Source: Chrysemys picta bellii (taxonomy: Eukaryota; Chordata; Testudines; Emydidae). Taken from it: a DNA stretch of 64,000 nucleotides. Each line of letters starts with the position of its first letter. Positions within the stretch are counted from its first letter, which is position 1. The stretch is from contig NC_088794.1 of the NCBI RefSeq assembly GCF_011386835.1, forward strand, positions 70,070,434-70,134,433, read 5' to 3'. Shown here in pieces: positions 45,440-55,718 of the stretch. The position numbers and the translations under genes are program-made. A model generated the notes under the pieces. It was not told the origin of the DNA, made no database searches, and saw only the letters and a list, made by a program, of their open reading frames with translations.

Positions 45440-45588
45440 CAGGGCTGGCTCCAGGCACCAGGCAACCAAGCACATGCTTGGGGCGGCACCTGGTAAGGGG
45501 CGGCCAATCTTGGGGTGGCGGGGGGGGGGGGGCAGCGCGGCGCTTTATTTTGCTGTTTGGGGCAGCAAAAAAGTTAGAGCCGGCCCTG
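45440..45588. mobile_element. Non-autonomous hAT transposon, 149 bp
   Basis: The ends are CAGGGCTGGCTCCAG (45440) and TTAGAGCCGGCCCTG (to 45588), between two identical copies of GCAGGACA (45432-45439 and 45589-45596). The interior has a G-run of about 14. It shares its left end exactly with the copy at 31267, so both come from one family. Confidence 0.92.
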
Positions 45589-45596
45589 GCAGGACA

Positions 45597-47695
45597 GTCA
45601 CCCTGAATGCCAACTTTCAGGAGGCTCCACATTGCTGTGCCTCTAGGCTTTTTTAGCTCATTGATTGGTTGCTTTTGTTCAGTTGCTCGGGAAGAGCAAA
45701 ACTATTTTCTGCCCATTGGTGGCTGGTAGAATGGCTAGGGCTGCTCCTGATCATGATCCTAGCTACAAATGGCCAGTGAAGAATTCCCCTGAAGGATTAA
45801 CATGAGGCATATTGTACTGGCATAAGGCTGGCTCCGGTGCCAGTCATGCTCCCTCTCTCCTTGGTGTAAGGAGTATGTTGGGAGTGAAAAGAGGTAGGGA
45901 GCGAGGAAAGTCACAGGAGAGCTATGCTGTGCTCTGGTGATCCTCCCTTACAGACCCTACACTGTGCTAATTTATGCTGGGACTAGCATAGATCAGCCTC
46001 CAGTATCAGGAATTCATAACCAGCTCCCTGACAATATCTTTCCCCAGATGTATTCTCCCTGCATCCAGTGGACCTTGGTTGCAGAGGAGAAGTTAGTTAG
46101 AAGTTAGCTAATATTTTGCCATTTTGTTTACTTGCTTATGTCCTTTTAGTGCATTATTCACCTGCGGCAACACTTCATTAACTTTTATCCCTTTATTGAT
46201 CTTTAAAATATGGAGCTTTGAAAGAGTGTTTCACTTTTAACCACTAATGTGCAATAGTGACTTTGTGGTGACAGTGTTTGTAACAATTCATATGGTCACA
46301 TGGTTGCATTTAACTTTATTACATGCACGGTGAGGAACAGAACTCCAAAACCAGAGGTGTGTATTAAATATAGACAGCTGAACAAAATGGATTAAAACTT
46401 TACAATAAATCTTCCTTTTATGCATTTAATGTATTTTCCTTCTATGCATTTAATGTGTTTTAAGAACCCAAACCTTTTGCGTAGATCAACTTGTAAACTC
46501 CACTTCTAGCTCAATATGTCACTATTTCTAAGGCTTGAAATTTCATGCAGAAGTAACATGCCATCCATTATTAGCAACTGAAGCTCGTGGTGAAAATAAA
46601 CAAGATATAGCCAGGAGTCACAAGCCACAGAAAATATGCCTCCTCCTTAGAGGAGATTTCCTTTGCAAATCAGCCGAACCATCAAATAGTACCTCTATGT
46701 TTTTGGTTAAATGGCCATTATTTTTTCCTAGCTGGGCACAATTTAAAATGCTCATCCAGGCTCAATTAATGGCCATTAACTAGACAGGCTGTGATACTTT
46801 CAGCATGCCAATCCTCCTGGTCCAGTCCATGCCTTCATTGGGCCCAGCTCCCAGGCACTTTCAAAGCCCACCTGCTATTTTAAAATTCTCAACAAATGAC
46901 ATGTAATGCAATTACCAACATAGCATAAAAATAAACAATTATGCATCAATGTTCGTTTTGTAAGTGTCTTGTACAGGTGAAAAGGGAACACAATCATGAT
47001 CAGGATTAGTCGTCAGGCAATTATGTATTTAAGTAATTAAAACTATCATCCATTACACTGAATGCTCTAAAAATTTCCACATAATTGATGTCAGACTTGT
47101 CCAGAGTGGGATTTTTTTTCTTCAGTGAGAAATAATATTTTTCCAAATTTGAAAATGAAGCAGCCTGGCTTTAACAACACCCCTCCATTGCCCCCCAAAA
47201 GGAAATCTGTAAATAGTCTTCTAAATAAATGTGGCTTGAAATGTAGTAATTTAGTAAGCAATCTTCACAATGTGCATCCAAAATCTATTCTAATGTCACC
47301 AGTAAAAGGCTATAGCTGAGACAGGTACATAGTATCTTCTGAACAAAAGAGCATTAGGGAATACGAATCTGCATGAAGAAATGAAGGATGCTGATTTGTG
47401 TGTCAGAATATAAATAAAACTTTTGATTGAGAAATCTATTTTCTCCTTGGTTGGTTTTCACTTGGAACATAGCACAGGCATAAAGATGCTCAGTACCAGT
47501 TACAAACACTAAAAGATTGATTACAGAAATGGGGCTTGTTCATACAGCATGGAGCTGATGAATAGGAGGCCTGTAGTTTCATACTGGTCCGCTGATGCTT
47601 TACAAGTTATAATTTCTGGACTGGAATCTCAAATGCCTGCTCCACATTCAATATTTAGAGCAGATGCAGTTTGAAAGAGTATGAGGCTTTGTTAA
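45597..47695. other. Non-coding stretch
   Basis: No gene. Segment 46880-47060 is AT-rich with TAATTA- and ATTTGCAT-like motifs and is a fair candidate for a conserved non-coding element. Confidence 0.4.
46414..46461. repeat. Short tandem repeat, two units of 24 bp
   Basis: TTATGCATTTAATGTATTTT is followed directly by CTATGCATTTAATGTGTTTT. Confidence 0.85.
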
Positions 47696-48048
47696 TGTTG
47701 GGGTAGCTTGTGATACCTTATCCACTCAGGAATATGTTCAGGTGGCTTCTGAGACCTTATTCACTCAGTAGCCTCTGAGACCGTATCCACTTTGTTCCCA
47801 AGAACTCAGCTCAACACTGGACTTCGTCACTCAGGCATCTTTATTTGGCATACAGCAAGTCTACACTGAGTTGGGTATAAGGCATACCACACATTCAAAG
47901 TTACACAGCAAACCTCTTCCTTTATATGTTTACAAATTACTTTACATTTACTAAACATTGCATCACACATTTGGGGATTGGCTTGGTTACTTTATAGGTT
48001 ATAGTATGTTCTGTCCACACACTGCCTATGCTCAACTTTATTTTTTAC

Positions 48049-48437
48049 AAAAAGAAGAACAGGAGTACTTGTGGCACCTTAGAGACTAACAAATTTATTA
48101 GAGCATAAGCTTTCGTGGACTACAGCCCACTTCTTCGGATGCATATAGAATGGAACATATATTGAGGAGATATATATACACACATACAGAGAGCATAAAC
48201 AGGTGGGAGTTGTCTTACCAACTCTGAGAGGCCAATTAATTAAGAGAAAAAAAACTTTTGAAGTGATAATCAAGCTAGCCGAATACAGACAGTTTGATAA
48301 TAAGTGTGAGAGTACTTACAAGGGGAGATAGAGTCAATGTTTGTAATGGCTCAGCCATTCCCAGTCCTTATTCAAACCGGAGTTGATTGTGTCTAGTTTG
48401 CATATCAATTCTAGCTCACCAGTCTCTCTTTGGAGTC
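48049..48437 (-). repeat. Left arm of the PLE inverted repeat
   Basis: Contains the last 35 codons of the PLE protein, the 3' untranslated region with GCATAAGCTTTCGTGGACTA (plus strand) and the end GTTCTTCTTTTT on the minus strand. Inverse of 50035-50423. Confidence 0.93.
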
Positions 48438-50085
48438 TGTTTTTGAAGTTTTTCTGTTGTAATATAGCCACCCGCAGGTCTGTCACTGAATGACCAGACA
48501 GGTTAAAGTGTTCTCCCACTGGTTTTTGAGTATTTTGATTCCTGATGTCAGATTTGTGTCCATTAATTCTTTTGCGTAGAGATTGTCCGGTTTGGCCAAT
48601 GTACATGGCAGAGGGGCATTGCTGGCACATGATGGCATATATCACATTGGTAGATGTGCAGGTGAACGAGCCCCTGATGGTATGGCTGATGTGATTAGGT
48701 CCTATGATGATGTCACTTGAATAGATATGTGGACAGAGTTGGCATCGGGGTTTGTTACAAGGATAGGTTCCTGGGTTAGTGGTTTTGTTCAGTGATGTGT
48801 GGTTGCTGGTGAGTATTTGCTTTAGGTTGGGGGGTTGTCTGTAAGCGAAGACAGGTCTGTCTCCCAAGATCTGTGAGAGTAAAGGATCATCTTTCAGGAT
48901 AGGTTGTAGATCTCTGATGATGCGCTGGAGAGGTTTTAGTTGGGGGCTGAAGGTGACAGCTAGTGGTGTTCTGTTATTTTCTTTGTTGGGCCTGTCTTGT
49001 AGGAGGTGACTTCTGGGTACTCGTCTGGCTCTGTCAATCTGTTTTTTCACTTCAGCAGGTGGGTATTGTAATTTTAAGAATGCTTGATAGAGATCTTGTA
49101 GGTGCTTGTCTCTATCCGAGGGATTGGAGCAAATGCGGTTATATCTTAGAGCTTGGCTGTAGACAATGGATCGTGTGGTGTGTCCTGGATGGAAGCTGGA
49201 GGCATGTAGGTAAGTGTAGCGGTCAGTAGGTTTCCGGTATAGGGTGGTATTGATGTGACCATCGCTTATTAGCACAGTAGTGTCCAGGAAATGGACCGCT
49301 TGTGTGGATTGATCTAGGCTGAGGTTGATGGTGGGATGGAAATTATTGAAATCATGGTGAAATTCCTCAAGGGCTTCTTTTCCATGGGTCCAGATGATGA
49401 AGATGTCATCAATGTAGCGCAAGTAGAGTAGGGGCGTTAGGGGACGAGAGCTAAGGAAGCGTTGTTCTAAGTCAGCCATAAAAATGTTGGCATATTGTGG
49501 GGCCATGCGGGTACCCATAGCAGTGCCGCTGACTTGAAGGTATATATTGTCCCCAAATGTGAAATAATTGTGGGTGAGGACAAAATCACAAAGTTCAGCC
49601 ACCAGGTTAGCTGTGACATTATCAGGGATACTGTTCCTGATAGCTTGTAGTCCATCTTTGTGTGGAATATTGGTGTAGAGGGCTTCTACATCCATAGTGG
49701 CCAGGATGGTGTTTTCTGGAAGATCACCGATGGATTGTAGTTTCCTCAGGAAGTCAGTGGTATCTCGAAGATAGCTGGGAGTGCTGGTAGCGTAGGGTCT
49801 GAGGACAGAGTCTACATAACCAGACAAGCCTGATGTTAGGGTGCCAATGCCTGAGATGATGGGGCGTCCAGGATATCCAGGTTTATGGATCTTGGGTAGC
49901 AAATAGAATACCCCTGGTCGGGGTTCTAGGCATGTGTCTGTACGGATTTGTTCCTGTGCTTTGTCAGGGAGTTTTTTTAGCAGATGGTGTAGTTTCTTTA
50001 GGTAATCCTCAGTGGGATCAGAGGATAATGGCCTGACTCCAAAGAGAGACTGGTGAGCTAGAATTGATATGCAAACTAGACACAA
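48334..50085 (-). CDS. PLE protein: reverse transcriptase with GIY-YIG endonuclease, N-terminally truncated
   Basis: A 583-codon open frame. The reverse transcriptase copies element RNA and is related to telomerase; the GIY-YIG nuclease nicks target DNA. Residues 63-78 are LLPKIHKP-like fingers (LPKIHKPGYPGRPIIS). Residue 132 is the first catalytic Asp (TMDVEALYTNIPH). Motif B is at 187-196 (GTAMGTRMAP), and the catalytic YIDD is at 224-227. A Cys-rich linker follows (C443, C448, C451, H453), then GIY-YIG with IYA 482-484, YIG 495-497, Arg 504, His 510 and Glu 525. All key residues look present. Residues 1-17, including the Met, come from antisense of the inverted arm (50035-50085), so the original N-terminus is lost. 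The frame is otherwise intact, but whether this shortened protein works is unknown. Confidence 0.9.
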   Translation of the reverse strand: MCLVCISILAHQSLFGVRPLSSDPTEDYLKKLHHLLKKLPDKAQEQIRTDTCLEPRPGVFYLLPKIHKPGYPGRPIISGIGTLTSGLSGYVDSVLRPYATSTPSYLRDTTDFLRKLQSIGDLPENTILATMDVEALYTNIPHKDGLQAIRNSIPDNVTANLVAELCDFVLTHNYFTFGDNIYLQVSGTAMGTRMAPQYANIFMADLEQRFLSSRPLTPLLYLRYIDDIFIIWTHGKEALEEFHHDFNNFHPTINLSLDQSTQAVHFLDTTVLISDGHINTTLYRKPTDRYTYLHASSFHPGHTTRSIVYSQALRYNRICSNPSDRDKHLQDLYQAFLKLQYPPAEVKKQIDRARRVPRSHLLQDRPNKENNRTPLAVTFSPQLKPLQRIIRDLQPILKDDPLLSQILGDRPVFAYRQPPNLKQILTSNHTSLNKTTNPGTYPCNKPRCQLCPHIYSSDIIIGPNHISHTIRGSFTCTSTNVIYAIMCQQCPSAMYIGQTGQSLRKRINGHKSDIRNQNTQKPVGEHFNLSGHSVTDLRVAILQQKNFKNRLQRETGELELICKLDTINSGLNKDWEWLSHYKH

Positions 50086-50423
50086 TCAACTCCGGTTTGA
50101 ATAAGGACTGGGAATGGCTGAGCCATTACAAACATTGACTCTATCTCCCCTTGTAAGTACTCTCACACTTATTATCAAACTGTCTGTACTCGGCTAGCTT
50201 GATTATCACTTCAAAAGTTTTTTTTCTCTTAATTAATTGGCCTCTCAGAGTTGGTAAGACAACTCCCACCTGTTTATGCTCTCTGTATGTGTGTATATAT
50301 ATCTCCTCAATATATGTTCCATTCTATATGCATCCGAAGAAGTGGGCTGTAGTCCACGAAAGCTTATGCTCTAATAAATTTGTTAGTCTCTAAGGTGCCA
50401 CAAGTACTCCTGTTCTTCTTTTT
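50035..50423 (+). repeat. Right arm of the PLE inverted repeat
   Basis: A head-to-head partial copy of the PLE 3' part in the opposite orientation. It carries the last protein codons (LELICKLDTINSGLNKDWEW in the plus direction) and the full 3' untranslated region. The leader of the element follows at 50424-50458. Confidence 0.93.
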
Positions 50424-50732
50424 GCGGATACAGACTAACACGGCTGTTACTCTGAAACCTTTATTTTTTACCTCATCTTTATGCACCTGACTTATCTTGT
50501 TCTTGGTAAATGGTTTCCTGGGTGTTCCACCTCTTATCTTAGCTAGCTCAGACATTCTGTCTCTTAGCTTACTGACCTATTTACCTATTTTAGATAGCAA
50601 AAACATTCCGTTTTCAGCCTGCTGATCTATGTACCTCCCTAATCCTGTCTTCCAAAGAATGAGGCCTCCCACATGTTCAATTACTCTTGTCTAGCCATGC
50701 CTACAGTTAATATAAGCCATTTTGTTCCAACA

Positions 50733-51343
50733 CTGTATCCACATGTCTTCTAATGCTTAACTGGAAAAGGTTCACCATTCTTAGGCTCCCTCTATACTGC
50801 ATAAAATCCTATCTGTAACTTACATATGGTGTATTCCCTCCTAACAAAAAGCAAACCAAACAGGGCAAATTAATCTTAGGCAATTTTTCGAAATATTGTT
50901 TTATGGACAAACCCCGAGGTCTTCAATCAGTTTTTACTCATCTCTTACTCAGGAAAACTCCCAACATCTGAGTAAGAATGGAAGGAGGGAGGCCTATGCC
51001 CTCCAAAAGAGTGAGAGAAGCAAGTCAAGGTTTCCATCCACCTCAGTCCACCCAAAGCCAAGGAACAGATACACTGCCTACCCAAAGAACTGCAGAAATT
51101 TTGGCAGAAGGGCAGTGGAGGCAGCAGCAAACTGAACCTCTTTATGTCCTGACTATGGGCCATCCAACTAGTTACCATAGTGCTTAGGTGGATTCACTGG
51201 GCAACAGCGTTGGACTCTTAGAACAGACTATCTGGTCCTTGTACAGTCCACATGGCACTAGAGACAAATCTGTTGGGACTAGTTGTTATTCTGACCTGCT
51301 TGAAGTCACCGGGACTATTCCTACGCATAACATTAAGCAGGTG
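50733..51343. other. Non-coding stretch
   Basis: No gene. The sequence may belong to an older interspersed repeat, but no boundary was found. Confidence 0.35.
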
Positions 51344-52186
51344 TGTGATGGGGTGTATTTGGCCCTTCAGGGCCTGCTGCTGGTGGCTCTGCAGTTCTAC
51401 TACATCCCACCCCAGGAAGAGCAGCAAAGATGGGTCCTCCGGGCCTGCCTAGAAAGGCTGCGTGGAAGCAGCCAATCAGCCCAGCAGGCTCAGATTAAAT
51501 GGAGTTGCAGGGCCTGAGCATGTCAGTTCTTGTCTGGGGCTAAAGAAGGGAGCTCTGCTCTGGACAAAAGAGCTTTCCAGGCTGCATTTTCTAAACCTGG
51601 GACTGAGAGGTCCTGAAAACTCTAACCCTAGGGTAAAGGCTGAAGGCAAAGGGACCAGGTAGAATGAAATCTGGGGAATGCTAATTAAAGGCAGCACTAT
51701 GTGGCTGTTGTTTATAAGGTCGCTGGGCTGGAACCTGAGTAGTGGGTGGGCCTGGGTTCTGCCACTGGCAAAGTGATCTAAGCCTGAGACAGGCATAAGG
51801 CTCCTTCAGAAGCCCAGGTGAAGGAATGGATTTAAAAGGCCCAGAGATGGGCACTGAAGACCCGGGTGAAGGCAGATAGTTTGGTGAACAGGGAGAGACT
51901 CAAAGGAGCACTAGGGGGCCGGAAGAGAGAAGTAACCCTCAAGAAGTAGAGGTTGGGTCCAGCTTGAGACTGGGATTGGCAAACGTTTGTTTTGGGTTTG
52001 TCTTGGACTTGAATACATGGGAAGCGGTCCATTTTGACTGTGGTTTGACTGGAGGGCTGAGCCACTGAAGACCTGTCTAGGAAGGTCGGTAGTCTACAGG
52101 GGAAATCCAGAAGTGGACAAGGATTGCATTACCACACTTAGCTGCTTGTAGGCACTTGGGAGGTGAGTGCCCCTCCCTGCTACACA
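51344..52186 (+). mobile_element. LTR-like unit, about 840 bp
   Basis: It starts TGTGATGGGGTG and ends CCCTGCTACACA, contains GTTTATAAGG as a possible TATA box (about 51711-51720), and is non-coding. These are the marks of a solo LTR. A convincing target duplication is missing (GCAGGTG on the left, GTGGTG on the right), so this stays tentative. Confidence 0.4.
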
Positions 52187-52189
52187 GTG

Positions 52190-55100
52190 GTGTTAAACTG
52201 ACTACCCTCTCAAATTTTGTCTGTATTATTTCATTTGTTTCTTTGTTTAAAAAAATGAATTTTTTTTTCAAATTTCCAGGGCATGGTGGCTAGTGACAAG
52301 ATGGCTGTTAAAAATGCAAATTTATTTAAAGATTCCTGCAGCTTTTGATTCTGAGCAGAACAAAGAAAGCATTAGTACTTTTTACATATTAAAAGACTGA
52401 CTAGGACTCAATTTCCACATGGCTTCATTTAATGGTTTTTGAGATGCACACATCTAAAAATTAGGACTGTGTATCAAAAGATTAGAGAAGCATACTATTG
52501 CCTCAGCACCATACAGGGACCACCATTACTGTTTAATTAGCTTTCAATAACTTTGCTATTCATAACAGCACCATTCAGATAGCTGGAATTCCAGTCTCTC
52601 CTCTCTAATAATCTGTAGTGGCAAAAAATAGTTCTGCTATGGTGTGATAAACACACAGTCCATTAGCAATTATATTTTTTTTAAAAACTGCTAATAGTTT
52701 AGAATGGTATCATTATGACTAATGCTGTTGAACAATATCCTTCTGATCTTTCGTTATCATTTTCATAAGCTCCAATGGCTATCCTATCAAACAGTAGCAT
52801 TTTGCACTTGTAGACAAGAATATGTGAGCTAACTTAAACTCTACTCTTTCCCAGGATCTTATTTTCAAGGTGCTTTCCAAAAGAGCCCACTCTGAATTCA
52901 TTACAAGAGTAATGTCAGCTAAAACAGACTATAGCAACCTTTATTTCTTGGCACTGTGGATGACTGAACAACCTAAGTGGACAATTATTGATTATCTGTC
53001 TAAACTGATTGATGTTAATTTTAATAATCTTGGATATTTCTCCCCAGCATTGTTTCATAGAGAAGTTAGTAGATTCATCTCTTTATTCTTCCATTAGGGA
53101 TAACAATATAGACCTGCAGGCTGAAGAGTTAGGAAGATTGCCAAACTACTTATGATGAAAATACAAAAGCATAGAAGTTATTTCACAAAAGTGCTTTTTG
53201 TTTTTAGCAGTTGAGTTGAGCTAGCATAATATTCATTTTCCAATTAATCAAACTCCATGGGATAAACACAGATATCACTGAAAATTCTATAGAACGTAGC
53301 TTGATGTGCAGGACAAGTTATGAAATGTCACGTGTTGATGCTGATGTCAATATTACTGAAATGGAGCCGTCTTTACCCAGAACCAAATCATCTTACAGAG
53401 CATGAACCACAATCCTCCTTTAAGTTTCCATTTGTTGGTATCCCCTGTATTAAAAGAAAAAAGCAACAAGCCTGTTATATCCTAAATAGCATACTAACGT
53501 ACAGTACCTCCAACAACATCAATTAAATACCAAATTGCTATTCCTAAGGATGATTAATATGGAGTTCAGTTCATTAAGTAATAAACACAGGCCGAAACTA
53601 AAAGCCTTCATCTAAATGCCCCTAAACTCTGGGGTAGTTTGTATCCCGATCCAAACTAGGCACCAAACTAAGCCACCTTAGGGCTAGACTTTCCTACAAT
53701 ATAAGCACACAAATGCACATAAAATTCACCCCATCTGTTAATCAATCAGGCCCCAATCACTGAAGTATTTGAACAACTTTGGGGATTTAATTGGATTCTA
53801 GTCTGGCTCATGCATCATAATTGTACAATCTTCATTTTTAATGATGTCAGAGAGAGAGAGCGCCCAGTTTGACTCTCAGATCCTAGGATGAGTGTGCAAC
53901 TTTGTAAAATGAGTAAACTTGGTTTGAAAGACATTGAGAGAAAAATAAAGTCTGAATTTTCAAACATTCACCCAAATTTGGCATGCAAATCCATACACAA
54001 GTCCACATTCTCTGGGCATATGCCTGTAGGCATACATACAGCCCTGACCTGCACATGCACATTGGACAGTTACACGCTAAGTGCCTGGGCTCTTAGGCAT
54101 GTGCATATTTGAAAATTTGGGCTTAAGTATGGAGTCCTGAGATACCATTTTACTAATTCACTTTCCATTTCACTTTGACCCCAATCCAGCAATGAGATCT
54201 GTGTGGATAAACTCCTTGCATCTATACAGCAATCACCAGGGCTCTACAAAGGGACCTAGGTGGATCCAGTTGTAAGATTGGGGGCTTTGATACCACATGA
54301 AGTGGTTCTTAACTAGTGCAAAGAAAAACTCTTGTAAATTAGCTAAATCCTAACCATAGCATCTAGAGATTAGAATTGAGAATAGAGCATCACGCATTTT
54401 GTTTCAACTTCACATCTCTTTCAATCCCAGCATTCAAACAAGACTATTTCATATCAATTTGTTCTACTACAAATGGAACTAATTTGATTGTATTTTTTTA
54501 TTTACTTTTATGGAAAGGAGATTAGGGTTTCTAATCATATATGGTAAAAACTCATTAGCTATGAAGCCGTCTGCTTTTATTCCATCTCTGGGAAGGAACA
54601 GGCTCTTAGTGCCTCACACCTGTAAATGTATTTTTTCTAACTCCTCATTTTCTTCTCTAATTACTTCTTGATCGTGGGGTAAATTCTCTAAGCTGCAGTG
54701 GAAAGGAAATCATTGTCTTTTTATCCTCTCTGTGGGGAATTCATTCCACTTGTTTACTGATGTGTGCGGCAGACTGAATAAAATGATTCCTAATTAGCAT
54801 ATATGAAATAATCATTGGTCTATCTGGAGTCATAATTAATGCATTAGGAAGAATTTACCGAGTGTCAAGGAGAAAGACATTAGCATAAATGAGCCTATTT
54901 TAGATGGGCTGCAATTGAGAGAATATTTTTCAGTAAGAATGTTTACCAAAATTAAGCAATAATAACATATCAATTTACTAAGAACCATTAGCATGCATGA
55001 TTTGAACTGTTAACTTTTGCAACTAAGCTCCATTTCCTCCCTTTAAACACCTTGCTAGCCAAAGTATGTTGCTGGCATCTTAATATATTTAAACCACAGC

Positions 55101-55392
55101 AGACAAAGGGTGAAAAAATCTGTTGTCAGCTTAACAGTTGCTTAAACTGTTATTTACCATCTTCATGGACCTTGAGAAAGCAGATACTGCTTGAGTCTTA
55201 AATTCCCCGTTTATGATGAAAATAAGGTTTTATTGCTTAGCATATGCTCCTTCTCAGAGTATAACCTGTAAACAAAAGCAAAATAGGATGTTCATCCTCA
55301 AACAGGTTAATGTGTCTAAATAATTTTCACTTCTGTACTGTCAGAGAGATGAAGTGACAAACCTGGGTGTGAGCTTTGAAGATTATCATTCC
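52190..55392. other. Long non-coding stretch
   Basis: AT-rich with low repeat content. The part at 54560-55010 is dense in homeodomain-like motifs (CCTAATTAGCATATATG, GTCATAATTAATGCATT) and is a candidate conserved non-coding element. Short open frames show no domains. Confidence 0.4.
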
Positions 55393-55451
55393 CATATTCC
55401 TTATCAGAGGGATAGTCGTGTTAGTCTGGATCTGTAAAAGCAGCAAAGAGT

Positions 55452-55718
55452 CCCGTGTAGATTGGTCCAGGCTGAGGTTGAAGGTGGGGTGGAAGCTGTT
55501 GAAATCGTGGTGGAATTTTTCCAGAGTCTCCTTCCCATGGGTCCAGATGATGAAGATGTCATCAATGTAGCGTAGGTAGAGAAGGGGTGTGAGTGAACGA
55601 GAGCTGAGGAAGCGTTGTTCCAGGTCAGCCATAAAAATGTTGGCATATTCAGGGATACTGTTCCTGACAGCTTGTATTCCATCTGTGTGTGGGATGTTTG
55701 TGTAAAGAGCCTCTACAT
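55452..55718 (-). pseudogene. Inverted reverse-transcriptase pieces of the second PLE
   Basis: On the minus strand this reads DVEALYTNIPHTDGIQAVRN (first catalytic Asp), then SIPE, and then jumps straight to YANIFMADLEQRFLSSRSLT and RYIDDIFIIWTHGKE (catalytic YIDD), ending FNLSLDQST. Compared with the intact copy, the segment between SIPE and YANIF is missing here and is found in forward orientation right next door (55719-55852). Confidence 0.85.

Larger units (their letters stand above)
48049..50458 (-). mobile_element. Penelope-like retroelement with inverted terminal arms
   Basis: The element reads on the minus strand. It begins with a leader (antisense of CACGGCTGTTACTCTGAAAC, ending 50458). 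A partial inverted copy of its own 3' end follows (50035-50423), then the coding region, then the 3' end (48049-48437). The two arms are 389 bases each with no length difference; I saw one mismatch (at 48283). A 13-bp duplication, CTTTATTTTTTAC, lies at 48036-48048 and 50459-50471. PLEs are known for such partial inverted or tandem terminal copies. The near-identity of the arms and the open frame point to a young insertion. Confidence 0.92.
47696..50732 (-). mobile_element. Solo LTR of an endogenous retrovirus, split by a PLE
   Basis: The LTR parts are 47696-48048 and 50459-50732, about 610 bases without the PLE. The ends are TGTTGGGGTAGC and GTTCCAACA, that is TGTTGG with its inverse CCAACA. 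On the minus strand a poly(A) signal AATAAA (antisense TTTATT near 47849) lies about 150 bases before the end, which sets the orientation. No internal viral genes are present. I did not find a matching target duplication, so the insertion may have recombined or its flanks decayed. Confidence 0.65.

Noticed and set aside
48963..49229. Plus-strand open frame opposite the PLE protein
   Set aside because: Shadow of the minus-strand PLE ORF, with no motif of its own.
51344..52186. Complete retroviral element
   Set aside because: Only LTR-like signals are present; there is no primer-binding site, gag, pol or env, and the flanks do not form a matching duplication.
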